Source: Telopea speciosissima (Eukaryota; Streptophyta; Magnoliopsida; Proteales; Proteaceae). From it: 64,000 nt of DNA. Under the pieces are notes generated by a model. That model did no database searches. It had not been told where the DNA came from and was given only the letters and a program-made list of their open reading frames with translations. The number at the start of each line of letters is the position of its first letter. Within the stretch, counting starts at the first letter, position 1. The position numbers and the translations under genes were made by a program. Positions 12,283-22,590 of the stretch are shown here, in pieces. The stretch spans positions 47,461,010-47,525,009 of the forward strand of contig NC_057925.1 in assembly GCF_018873765.1 (NCBI RefSeq), in the 5' to 3' direction.

Positions 12283-12480
12283 TAAAATCGTAACTCAGTT
12301 GGTAAAGATTAACACCTCACAATTAAGAGATCATGAGTTCAACTCTAATTGATGCAACATTGTCATCAATTAGAAATATCGATTGTACCCGAAGAGATGC
12401 CTTGGCATCAAACCAGATCAGCTGATCCACATGAATCCCTAGCTTAAGGAAATATCCAAGTACCAAAACCTCTGTATAAA
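12283..12480 (+). repeat. Possible tRNA-derived SINE fragment
   Basis: An A-box-like TAACTCAGTTGGT (12291-12303) is followed 31 bases later by a B-box-like GAGTTCAACTC (12335-12345). That is the spacing of an internal RNA polymerase III promoter in tRNA-related SINEs. The 5' part does not fold into an intact tRNA that I can verify, and no clear A tail or target duplication is visible. Confidence 0.35.
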
Positions 12481-12727
12481 ACATCAAAGATTCAAGATAC
12501 AGCAACTGTATAGAAAAGGGTGTACCAAGAAAAGAAGTAAAGAAAAAGATAAATACAAGCATCCCAGAAGATATGACAACCATCTCCCCAATACCACTCT
12601 ACACTGTAAGAAAGAAAGAATAGCTTCTAACCTAAGCAGATCCCTCAATAATAATACATAGCAAGGGACAAACAAAACTGTCTCTGGACAAAACCCAGAT
12701 CAGTCTCTCTCTGTCTTTCTCTCTAAT

Positions 12728-14133
12728 CTACACTCCTGGTGTAGCACCATATCCATTCACTCCATTCGCACCATGGTGAGATTTTTCTGTGCTTCTTGAC
12801 TTCCTCCTCTTCAGAACAATAACCCAAGTAATGGCCTCCAGGATCAATGCAATGATGCCCAAAATGACAATAATACCAATGTAAGCTTTCTTCCACTTCT
12901 TCTCAGGGTCCAAAATATCAAAGCCCTTGAAGATGTTGATGATGCTGAGGATGATGACACAGTATCCAACAGAGTGATGGTATATGTTCCAGTATAGACG
13001 GAGCTTGTGTTCTTTCTTGGGCCTCAAAAGCAGGGCAAACACCTGCAAAAACCCAAATTTCTCTCTTAGAAAGCTACTCATGTATGCAAGTCTTTTTAGT
13101 TGCAGATGTTCAAAATAGAGGAGATTATGTGTTTGTGTTTTTGTACCTGAAGAGTTCCAAGAACAAAGAGGGTAATCCCAATGTTTCTGTGAGCATCATA
13201 TTGAACACCAGAAGATTCACCACCAAGTTTGAGACCTGTTGCCCATCCAGCAACCCCAACTACATATGCAGAGGTTTGACAAGCAGCGTGGAGATAAAAC
13301 CAGGCTGGATCTGCTGCCTTGAACACCTTCAAGTACCTTGCTGTCATGGCACCAATAGGTAATAGGATACCCCAGCTTACAGCATTCAATACTCCATGAA
13401 CCTGAAGAAAGCCAAATCAGTTACATTAGAGATGGGTTTTGGGAACCAATTAATTAACAGGACTTGGGCATTCACAGAAATCAAATTTGTTCAGATCTTT
13501 AATTTGGGGACTCACGTTCTTTCTTCTGGTTTTAGAGTTTCCTCCTGAAGAAGTAGTAGTTGATCCAGACAGGAAATTCAAACTCCCTGCAGATGCAAGG
13601 TTATTTCCTGAAGTTACATGACTCTGAGGAGTATTCCCCGAAAGCGGACCATCTTGCCAGAGATGATTCACCGTGGTACTGTTCTTAGGGAGCGTCACGG
13701 TTGCATAGATGATCATTTCGTTAGTCACAAGCTGTGCTGAGATATTGGAGACAGAAAAACTCAGGCTGCTCTGCTGCAACGTTGTTCGGTAACCAGTTAT
13801 GGAGGATGTGTAAGCAAGCATGGATCCATTACTGTGTTGGTAAGCAACGAGAGCCTGTGCCCCAACCATCTGCGCCGTAGATCCAGGATTGATTGCCCAA
13901 GCAACCCATCGGGATGAAGAGACTCCGGTATGTCTATAAGCAATATCGACAGTTCCGGATGATGGCTTGTAAGTCCAGTAGAGGAAAGAGTTGAGGACAG
14001 GGAGATCGCTGCACTTGCTAAAGGCTATGTTGCTACTAGAGAAGGTATAGCTTGAACACGATTGAGCAGAGGAAGAGAGAAACAGAGATAGAAGAACACA
14101 AAACAACAGAACATGTTTCAAAGTTCTAGCCAT
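12728..14133 (-). CDS. Cytochrome b561 and DOMON domain-containing protein (AIR12/CYBDOM family)
   Basis: Three exons on the minus strand, 14133-13516, 13401-13147 and 13042-12728, all in phase 0 with canonical GT/AG, give 395 residues, the usual family length. Residues 1-23 form a signal peptide ([20 protein letters not shown]...). Residues about 45-165 form the DOMON domain (YWTYKP...WVAWAINP, then the QPLV-like QALVAYQ). Residues about 205-345 form the cytochrome b561 core with several hydrophobic helices. The four expected heme-ligand histidines are visible: H208 (VHGVLNA), H244 (LHAACQ), H277 (YDAHRNIG) and H313 (YHHSVGY). The C-terminus is basic and glycine-rich. The family moves electrons across the plasma membrane, with ascorbate as likely cytosolic donor, and some members are auxin-responsive. 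No defect is seen. The ATG at 14133 starts the signal peptide directly. This is the most intact gene in the window. Confidence 0.93.
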
Positions 14134-14990
14134 GGTGGACTGGTTTCGTTGGATTTCTGTTTCTGGGTACGGGGTTTAAAAATTAAAAAGGGCTCGATGA
14201 TCCAGAGAGAAAAATTTGTTTAAGTACCCAGAAACACCAAGAACCAAAATTTAGTTGAGGTGAGGATTGAAACAGGAAAATTGAGGAATACCCAGATGAG
14301 ATTTCAAGCCCTTTTCCTCCTAGGCAGTGAGGATTCTTGGCGAGGGATTCACAAGAAGATGTAAGAAGGGGAGAGGTGGGTTGTGAAGAAGCGTGTTGAG
14401 GGAGAATGGGTATTTAAGGAGAGAGAGTTGGAGGGGGTTGTTGACTGGTCGGGCATGGAAGGTTCTATATTTTATTATAACTGTAGAGAGTAGAGAAAAT
14501 ACAGGAATTTGTAAGCTCAGAGTAGATAAACAGTAAGAGAAGGAACCCCTTTCCAACTTGGATTCCAAGATCCTAATTCCCAATTCCTGGTTCTCTTGTG
14601 CTTTACTTTTTGGGGTTTTTTTAAACTAGTCGAAAAATCTTCTATTAAATAGTAGGTAACCTATCTATTGATCTTCTTGGTTAGTTCTTTCACTTTCCAT
14701 TCCAGACGGCCAGAGCCCAACTACTCTTTCCTCTTTTTCCACCTGTACTCACTTGAAGTTGAAAGCATTAAACTTTGGCCGCAGAAGTTTGACACCAGTA
14801 GTGGAAGCCAAAATTTTCAACGGCTATTTTTTCCATACGGTAGGAAACTTTGGAGTGAGGAAGACTTCCGAGTGCTCCTTAGTCCTTACTCCTTGTCTGG
14901 TCACTGGTGAGGGTTTAATTTTGTTAATACATTCTATACATATTTTTTTGTACTCAGACAACAGAATTGCGTAGGGTGGGCGTCACGGTT
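14134..14990. other. 5' flank of the DOMON/b561 gene and intergenic DNA
   Basis: Reading on the minus strand, AT-rich TATA-like stretches occur (around 14170-14200 and 14465-14480) but none is decisive. No gene is seen. Confidence 0.35.
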
Positions 14991-15375
14991 ATAGGTATCG
15001 GTATCCATGGCTGTATCGGTCACCTACGGATCGGATGTAAATTAAAAGAAGTCACTTTTCGGCCATACTTCGAATCCCTATGACGATATTGATACGTATC
15101 AGTTGATATGTCAATATAATGTTGATACTTATAACAACAGGGTTCTAGCCTTTGTCCCGGGACTCGGGACTACAAGGTTATGGGTATCGGCATTGGTGTC
15201 TATACCGGTCATTGTTGATCCTAATACTGATACCAATACATTACGGATTGGTTTGTATCAAATCATATCAGTTGGTATCAGATTCAAATTTAAAAACAGT
15301 ACAGTTTTTAGCGGATACTTTCGATTTATAACAATATTGATACGTATACAGCTGATATGACATGGATATCTAATC
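14990..15375. repeat. Degenerate TATCGGTATCGG-type dispersed repeat
   Basis: Two related stretches (14990-15115 and 15170-15360) share GGTTATAGGTATCGG-like openings and GATACGTAT...GATATG endings. Similar words recur around 24110-24480. It looks like a decayed non-autonomous DNA element; no target duplication was found. Confidence 0.4.
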
Positions 15376-15476
15376 CATGCTAGCTTAGGAAAAAATTTTG
15401 CTGCTACATTTTACCCTCCTAGGTAAATTTTTGTTTCTTGCTTTTTTTTTTGGTTCCCTAAGAGAGGGATTGATAC

Positions 15477-16238
15477 GTAGGGTGTTGATCGAGACAAATC
15501 TATACTAGTATCGGTACCAAAGGTACCAATTCCAGTATTGTGCCATTTAGTTAACGGGATCAAACTTATGTCTTGATCCCGGTAATTAACGTGATGGGAT
15601 GGTACCGGTTTCAAAACGGTTCTAACCATTGTTAAAAAAGGAGAAGAGCTTCAATGGTTCCTAACGAAATGTTCCGTTATTAGTGTTGTGGATTTTTTTT
15701 ATTTTTATGAGATTTAAGGTGTCCCTTACTTTAAAAAACAAAGTAGCATACCAAACCATGAAACAATTTTTATAGTAATTGAAAAAAAGTCCATCAGTTG
15801 AAACTTCCAAGAGAGAAAATATCACCCAAATACATCAAACTAACCAGTATTTCGGTACAAGTATTGTTGGGAATCATGTCCTAGAACCATCCCGTCCCAT
15901 TTATTATGGACTCGGCTCTTGTGCAGTCGTGGCGGGAGCTGCACAGTGCAGCACCAAAACCACCCCAAATACAGGGGGGGAGGTGGTCATTTCACATGTG
16001 GGGCCCAGGTGGGACCCACCTGTGAAATGACTACCTTACCCTTGATTTTCCTGTAGTTTAGCGGTGCTACACATATGCAGCTCCCACCACGACTGCATAA
16101 AATCTTTTTCCATTTATTATTCAATACCAAAATCAAATCCCAATACCGTCCCATATAATAATGAGACAATCCAATACCGAGTTTTAGTGGGATGGTTTTG
16201 AGACGGTTCTTGGTTCTGATCCTAAATTAACACCCTTA
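15477..16238. mobile_element. hAT-type non-autonomous element, GGGTGTCAAT family (copy 1)
   Basis: The ends (TAGGGTGTTGATC near 15478 and TAAATTAACACCCTTA ending at 16238) are degenerate inverted repeats. Flanking 8-mers ATTGATAC (15469-15476) and ATTGATAT (16239-16246) match at 7 of 8, as expected for hAT target duplications. The interior shares GTCCCATTTA and AACGGTTCTA words with the better-preserved copy at 21397-22306. A younger hairpin element is nested inside it. Confidence 0.7.
15908..16109. mobile_element. 202-bp hairpin MITE nested in the hAT element
   Basis: The arms TGCAGTCGTGGCGGGAGCTGC (one mismatch when folded) and GCAGCTCCCACCACGACTGCA form a long hairpin. An 11-base direct repeat, CCATTTATTAT, flanks it at 15897-15907 and 16110-16120. 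It inserted into the older GGGTGTCAAT-family element, which dates the two insertions relative to each other. Confidence 0.8.
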
Positions 16239-18420
16239 ATTGATATATGGGAGAAGATGCATTATAATTTTTGTATGCAGGGATTCAGAAGATGAGGGAG
16301 GAGAAGGTGTCAGAGTGTGGGATGACATGTATATTGGTAGCGTGCACATTATTTTATTTTCTTTTCCCTTTATGGGAAGAAATTTTGTAATACCTTCAGG
16401 TTTGTCGAGAGTGTGTACATATAGACAAACTAAATATATATTTTGAAAAAAAAATGGAGGACAAGGTATAAATTGTCCTCAAATATAGATTTAAATTTGA
16501 GAAGATTGTAACCAAAGTAATGAACTATAAAAAGTTGTAAAATTATAGTTTTACCATTTTAAGTTTACATTTTTTTCAAAGGGTAAATCTTGTCACTTAT
16601 CATAGATATTGCATTAAATAAGTATTAATTTTTTGAAAATTTTTTTACCCCCACTTTAAATAGTACATTGCATAGCTTTTGAAAAAAAAACAAGGGGCAC
16701 TTAAAAGAAGTTTACAGCTTCTTAGTTTACCACTTTAACTAGACCAGGTTGCACCTTTCAAATTTAAGTTTGTCGAACTAAATCAAAATATTATTTTACA
16801 TCATGCATATAAAATCATAAATCATAAATCATGACTGAGTGCCTCTTCATTGGCCATTGATGGAAACCTAGAATTACAAAAAACCTATTAAGGCCATTTC
16901 GAATAATTATGCATAGCATACATCCTCCATCCAATATATGGTATGGGGAAATGATAACCTCACAATTGATGCCTGTCAATTGATGTCAAAAAATAATTTA
17001 AATATTTTTTTATTTCGCCATAACCTATTTAAGGGCATAGTTTGAAAACTCGTCGAGATTTCGTTGTTGCTAATTGAGTTAATTTTGACACTATCAAGAT
17101 GTTTTTTTAGGCGAAAAAAAGAATTTACATTAATTCGGTTGGTATCTCAGTTGTTTCGACGAAATTTTGCCACTTTTCGATGAAACGATACAAGCCAAAT
17201 TATAATAGTACCCCATTTCATGAGTTCTAGTCAAAATTTTGACCATAAATCACCTATTTTGCTTGTTTCGACATGGAGAAGAAGAAACATCTGCAAACTT
17301 TGAATTTTCCACATCATCGCCTTAAACTGGTGGAATAGACTGTGAAGGTTGCCGCATCACTTCAAAGTGATCGGTTGTTGCTTACTAGTGAATATTTGAC
17401 CACATTCAATAGATTCAAGTAAACAACTTCTCTTTTTTTTTTTTTATAAAAAAAAAATATGATAAATATTTGTTGGTTGGTGATAAAAATTTTATATGTC
17501 AAATACCAGAGGTCGATCTATAATTTTACAGTGTCGAAATTTTTATTTCTGTTTATACATAATTTTATTTTTCTAGGTAAAAAAACAAAAATGGGGAAAA
17601 TTAAAGTTAATATAAACTGGATGGGACTCAATTATATATATGCTAATCACCGTTGGTCAATCTACAGTCTCATGGAGTCGAAAATTATTTTCTGTCGGTA
17701 AATAATTATTTTTTATTTTTAAATTATGAAAAATATTTAAAAAATAACAAGTAAAGTGAAGGGGCCCGTTGAGAGATTTGATCTCTCTCGCACCTTACTT
17801 GCTTCCTAAGAATTGAAGGCGGAGAATATAGCAGAAAAGGGAGTTGTTACACAAAAAGCCGTGGCGGGGTGACCTCCATTAATAAACTTGACTTCATACC
17901 TAAATCTGTGCAAGTCAAATAGAAAGTAAGCTCAAGCAATTGATGCCGGAAGAGCGAGGCAAGGTAAAAGGGAAGGCGCTTGTCATGTATGGTGATTTGT
18001 CATCCAACTTGTGTTGTGGGCAAGAGCTAAATGAAATCCCTTAACCCCAGGGAAAACCCATGACAAGTGGTAATTGTGTGCCACCAATGATAAGTGGTTT
18101 CCATAAATGAAATTCAAAAAAACAAAAAAGAAAAAAAGAGAATATTCTATTGGGGTTTGAAAAATAAAGAAAAATTATTAAAGTAATTTCAACGTGCTTT
18201 GAAGTGCATATGGGGCTTATTATGTTGTATCATATTTATTTTTGTTGTATTAGACTAATATTTTATTAAACAAAATTATGAAAATTATTTTTAATTAAGA
18301 GAAAAATATAAGCGTTAGGTGAAAAATAATTAGTAGTTACATAGTTGTTTTAGCGGTTTCAGTTTGATGTTTCTCAGTTAATAATCATTTCTTTTCTTTA
18401 TGCAAAAGTAAGGTGGTGAG
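16239..18420. other. Intergenic, AT-rich
   Basis: No gene. Long A/T runs occur near 17430-17460 and 18120-18140. A palindrome-like pair of words, TTTCGACGAAATTTTGCC and TTTCGATGAAACG, lies near 17154-17190. Nothing else can be supported. Confidence 0.4.
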
Positions 18421-18423
18421 ACA

Positions 18424-18930
18424 ATGGCTAAAAAGGGAGGTGACAAAGAAGGTGATAGGGGAGACATAACATGGAAGCTTGGATTGTCGATTGATAGTGG
18501 CAAATGAAAAACACAATGTAATCTCTGTCATAAGAAGAATATGGGAGGCGAATCCACAAGGATTGAAACAATAGTTGGCTAGCAATGCCAAAGATGTGGC
18601 TACATGTCCCATAGTATTTGTGGAGAATTCTAAGACTATAGTCACACACATGAGAGGAGGGAATAAGAGGAAGTCAGGAAAAGAGAAGGTCATGATAGAA
18701 TTTTAGGAGGCAATTCAGGTGACCCAACGAGAAAGGGAGATGATGACAGTGATGACCATGTGTATGTGATTAATGATGTGTAGATATAAGCAAAGGCAAG
18801 AGATTGTTGACGGGCACAAGTGAAGAGCAGAGTCACTTTTCATGAAGAGCATGATAGACATAGAGCCTCTATGGGAGGAGCTGGTCCATCTGGAGTAGGT
18901 GGTATTGGTACTGATTAGCACATCCATAGG
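18424..18930 (+). pseudogene. BED zinc-finger / hAT transposase relic
   Basis: From ATG at 18424 the plus strand reads DITWKLGLSIDSGK, stop, then KTQCNLCHKKNMGG and, after frame changes, words resembling the rest of a BED finger (C-x2-C, then a His and Cys region near 18590-18620). Downstream comes an acidic DDDSDD stretch and the phrase SMGGAGPSG. BED-finger N-termini followed by such linkers are typical of hAT transposases of the plant DAYSLEEPER/ZBED type. In-frame stops and frameshifts show that it is dead, and the catalytic and dimerisation regions are absent. Confidence 0.6.
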
Positions 18931-19274
18931 GGAGGACAACAAATATTTTATCTTCTAGTACTAAAACAATGTATAGAATATGCAATACTACATAAGGTAT
19001 TCAACATGGTTCGATGTTATTGCCAAACAAGGGTGCATTCAAAACATCACTTTGTCTGACTTTTCTGGCAATATGAAGGTTTAGATATGTTTATATGGGT
19101 TAAAATAAAGTTTCCCTTAAGTATCAGAGCCTACTATGGCCGTTTACCCACTAAAACGATCAATCGAAACATCCAGTCAAAAAATACATCATTTTGGTAA
19201 AATTTTGCCAAAACTTCAGTATTTCAATCGTCTCAATAGGGCCGAACAGCCTACCGAAATGAAATTTCAAACTA

Positions 19275-19462
19275 TGTAATGGCAGGATCCAACTCTCTAG
19301 GGAGCCCAACGCCCAGGGAGTCCCTAGGGGAGCATCCAAAGGCTGGGTTGTGCTGCACACATCCTGGTGCATGCCCAGTCAGCCATCAGGATGTGTGTGG
19401 CACAACCCAACGATTGGATGCCCCCTGAGCATTGGCCTCCCTAGAGAGGAGCTCAATCCGTA
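19275..19462. mobile_element. Hairpin MITE-like inverted repeat
   Basis: GGATCCAACTCTCTAGGGAG (near 19286) pairs with the reverse complement of CTCCCTAGAGAGGAGCTC (near 19437), and GGCTGGGTTGTGC and CACACATCCTG near 19342-19366 pair with CAGGATGTGTGTGGCACAACCC near 19387-19408. Gene-free fold-back DNA; target duplication not resolved. Confidence 0.6.
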
Positions 19463-19628
19463 AGGGTACGGTTATATAAGGCCCTTTTTTTTTGTGTAAA
19501 ACATAGAGTTGTCTGAAAACTGTTGTTTATCCACCACTGGAGTTTTTTGTTGATTTATGTAGCCTTGTAAAGAGTGCTTTTGAACAGTACATTTATTACA
19601 AATTATAAATCTCTGTTGCCTTACAAAT

Positions 19629-19797
19629 GGGAAAAAGTTCTCTGTCCCGGAGTGCGGCCTACGTTAGTACTCCCATGAGTCTCTCTCTCTCCTCCCCATG
19701 TGAAAAGACATGTCTACCATCTTGTTTTAAAGAGGAGAGAGATAGATTCATGGGAGTGCTGGCTTAGGCTACACTCCTGTATAGAAAACTGCTTCCC
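19629..19797. mobile_element. Hairpin MITE, GGGAAAAAG..CTCTCTCTC family
   Basis: The ends GGGAAAAAGTTCTCTGTCC and TAGAAAACTGCTTCCC and the inner arms CACTCCCATGAGTCTCTCTC / GAGAGATAGATTCATGGGAG fold back on each other. The same layout recurs at 22420-22590 and 24671-24838, so this is a repeated family in the window. Confidence 0.65.
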
Positions 19798-21396
19798 ATA
19801 AAATAAATACAGAAACTGAACCTTTATCAGGTGGTTTCAGATTAGGGTTTTTGGAGATGGGTAAAAACTAAACTGGTCGAATTGACTGAATGGACCAACC
19901 AAAATTGGAACCCAAATCAAACCTAGACCAAATCGGTAAGAAACCGAGAAAAACATGTTTTTTTATTATTATTAAAATAATTATTTCCAACACCAAAACC
20001 AAATCGAGCAAAACTAATATCATATTGATAATAAACCGGTAAGAGTAAATTGAACCGAACTTAAACTTAATGGTTTGATTTAATCTAGAATATTACTTAA
20101 ATCGGACTGAATTGACCGATTGACACCCTTAGGTTTATGTAGGGGAAATCATTAGGTATAAAAACATGTTTTAAATTTAAATGGAGAAAGTTTTTTCTTC
20201 ACCTAAAATGAAGGGTTCACCCACAAATCTAAGGTCATCACTACTCCCCTATATGTTGAAAAGTTGAAATGTCCTCACACTCATCCTATTAAAAGTGTAA
20301 ATCTGCACTAGTGAAGTTTCTAATGAGCTTAACATAACCTTAATGTAATTTAAGCAAGAGGCATGTGGTCAAAATTATCTAAGGAAGTGGCCCAATGGTG
20401 GGGTGGCTGGACTATTGTGATTCTTGAATCGTGATCCATCCATCACTTTTTGTAGATTGATGTGCCATAAATAAATGTGGGGCAAAGTTTCTCAATTTTT
20501 TTTTTGGATGAATAAGTTTCTCAAATTTTATCCTCTTAAGTGTAATGCATCGCAAAAGTTCATCTGACAGTGGTCAAAGGTGAATTGGTGGATTTTAAAG
20601 GTGAATAGATACACTATCTATCGTCGAATGCACTTTAAGGTGTACTGGGCAATGCACTACACTTGAGAAGATAAAGATCCAAGTTTCTCTGAGTCCCTTG
20701 AGTATCCTACACCTCCTTACAAAAAATAATTAAATCAAGTTAAAATTAATAAAAAAAATTAGGAAAAAGACTGTCCGGAGAGTGTGGGTTGCACCCAGGC
20801 ACAGAGAGGGGTGAAATGATTGCCTAGCCCCCATGAAATATGAAATGATGCTCCTGTTGAATCTTTCGCACACACTGCCATAGGCCCTCATGCGTGTAAG
20901 GCCCATCTCCCCCACAGGAAACACTTACCCTAGAAAATTAGTCGTGAGGAGGCATAGGAAACTCTGGTGGCTCAAAGATTCTTTTTCCATAGATGAGATC
21001 ATAGGCTGCTAGTTAAGGTGCAGGGTAGGGTTGTCAAAACCTAACCTAAACTGACAAAACCAAGCCAAATCGAACTGAATTGAAACCAATATAAGCTTAT
21101 TGGATCAAGTTTAGGATTGGGTTTTATGACTCTGAAACCAGACGGACTGCACCAAAACCAATAAGGCACCAAACTGTACTTAAAAATCGGACCAAAACCG
21201 ATACCAGCTCAAAATTCATTAAAAATAAACTATAGATTCACCTTAATTCATCAACCAAAACCACATCAACTCCATTTGATTTTGGGAGTAGAATTTAAGA
21301 AAACGAACACATAGAAGTGGACCTGGTGCTCGGCTGGGTCCAATATTCCTCTACTCCGCTTCCGAGTGTCCAGTTTTGTTTTGAGCTACTTTCAAG
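19798..21396. other. Intergenic with decayed repeats
   Basis: 19860-20130 is a decayed element rich in AAACCG/AACCAAATCG words that ends in ATTGACACCCTTAGG, the end motif of the GGGTGTCAAT family. 20770-20935 has a weak hairpin with CACCCAGGCACAGAG and begins GAAAAAGACTGTCC like the MITEs. 21020-21230 repeats the AAACCGA/ACCAAAACC words. No gene. Confidence 0.4.
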
Positions 21397-22306
21397 TAAG
21401 GGTGTCAATTGGGACGGTTCCCGATATTTGGGACGGGATGGTACTGGTACCGGTACTAAAAGTGTCAATCCCAGTACCGTCCCATTTAGTTAACGGGACC
21501 AAACCTAGATCCCAGTCTCGATTACTAGCAGGACGGGATGGTACCGATTCTTAAACGGTTCTAGGCACTGTAGAAAAAGGGAGAAGAAGTTTAATTGTTT
21601 CTAACAAGACGGGTTTATTAGTGTTGTGGAATTTTTTCACTATCATAAAATCTAAGTTGTCTACTGCTTTTTATAAAGCAACTTAAATTATGAAATCATA
21701 GTTTTACTTCTTCAAACTCCCTAAGATCATATGTAATAAGCTTCTTATTTTTTTAAATCTAGAGAAGTCCTACAAAAGGGAAGAATCCCGTTGTGTTTCC
21801 TCTTTGATTTTCCCAAACAAAACTCTATTTATCACACATGTCACACGGTAGTATGGTACGAAATACGAAGTGCAAAAAGGAAGAACCTGGTAGATGTAAT
21901 TGGTCGAGGGAGGAGGGAGTAGCACTGTAGTAGGTTCTGTGAGGAGAGATTTCAAGCTACGTCTGTTGACCTATTGTTCCTCTTCGTATTCAAAAGGCAA
22001 TTAGTGAAACCTTAATGAGTCGTAATTCTTATACCCTTTTTTTTTCTTTTTTAAAAAAAAAAAGATCTTATATGCTCTTTCTTTTTAAACAGTACTAGTA
22101 GTTTCGGTACCATCCGGTACCTAATTGGTATTTCGGTATTGGTACCGTTGGGAATCCCGTCCTAGAACCGTCCCGTCCCATTTATCATTAGGTACCAAAA
22201 TCAGATACCAGTACCGTCTCATTTACTAATGGGACAATCCGATGCCGGGTTTTAGCGGGACGGTATTGGGACGGTTCCCGGTTCCAATCCCAAATTGACA
22301 CCCTTA
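21397..22306. mobile_element. hAT-type non-autonomous element, GGGTGTCAAT family (copy 2)
   Basis: Terminal inverted repeats TAAGGGTGTCAATT(G)GGAC and CAAATTGACACCCTTA bound a 910-bp fold-back-like body. The flanking 8-mers CTTTCAAG at 21389-21396 and 22307-22314 are identical, the hallmark of hAT transposition. The inner arms (GGTACCGGTAC, GTCCCATTTA, GGGACGG) are also inverted copies. No transposase is encoded. Confidence 0.85.
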
Positions 22307-22419
22307 CTTTCAAGCTTATACGGTTTTCCCTATTTTATGCTATTTTAAATGACTCCACTTAAATTTAAAAGGTGATATCTTGCGTAATAATCTCATTCTC
22401 ATCTAATTATTATATTATG

Positions 22420-22590
22420 AGAAAATTTTCTCTGCCCAAGAGCGTGGCCGGATTTACGTCAGCACTCCCATATGTCTATCTCTCTTCTTTAAAACAAGGG
22501 GTCAAATGTGTCTTTTCACATAGAGAAGAGAGAGATAGACTCATGAGAGTGTTGGCATAGATCACACTCCTGAACAGAAATCTTTTTTTT
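22420..22590. mobile_element. Hairpin MITE, same family as 19629-19797
   Basis: GAAAATTTTCTCTGCCC at the left, GAACAGAAATC at the right, and inner arms CACTCCCATATGTCTATCTC / GAGATAGACTCATGAGAGTG fold back. The right edge merges with a T run, so the end is approximate. Confidence 0.6.

Noticed and set aside
12291-12345. A functional tRNA gene.
   Set aside because: A- and B-box-like words are present, but the acceptor and anticodon stems do not pair convincingly, so it is listed only as a possible SINE.
15779-16030. Plus-strand 83-codon frame.
   Set aside because: It spans the boundary of the nested MITE and its host element; purely transposon sequence.
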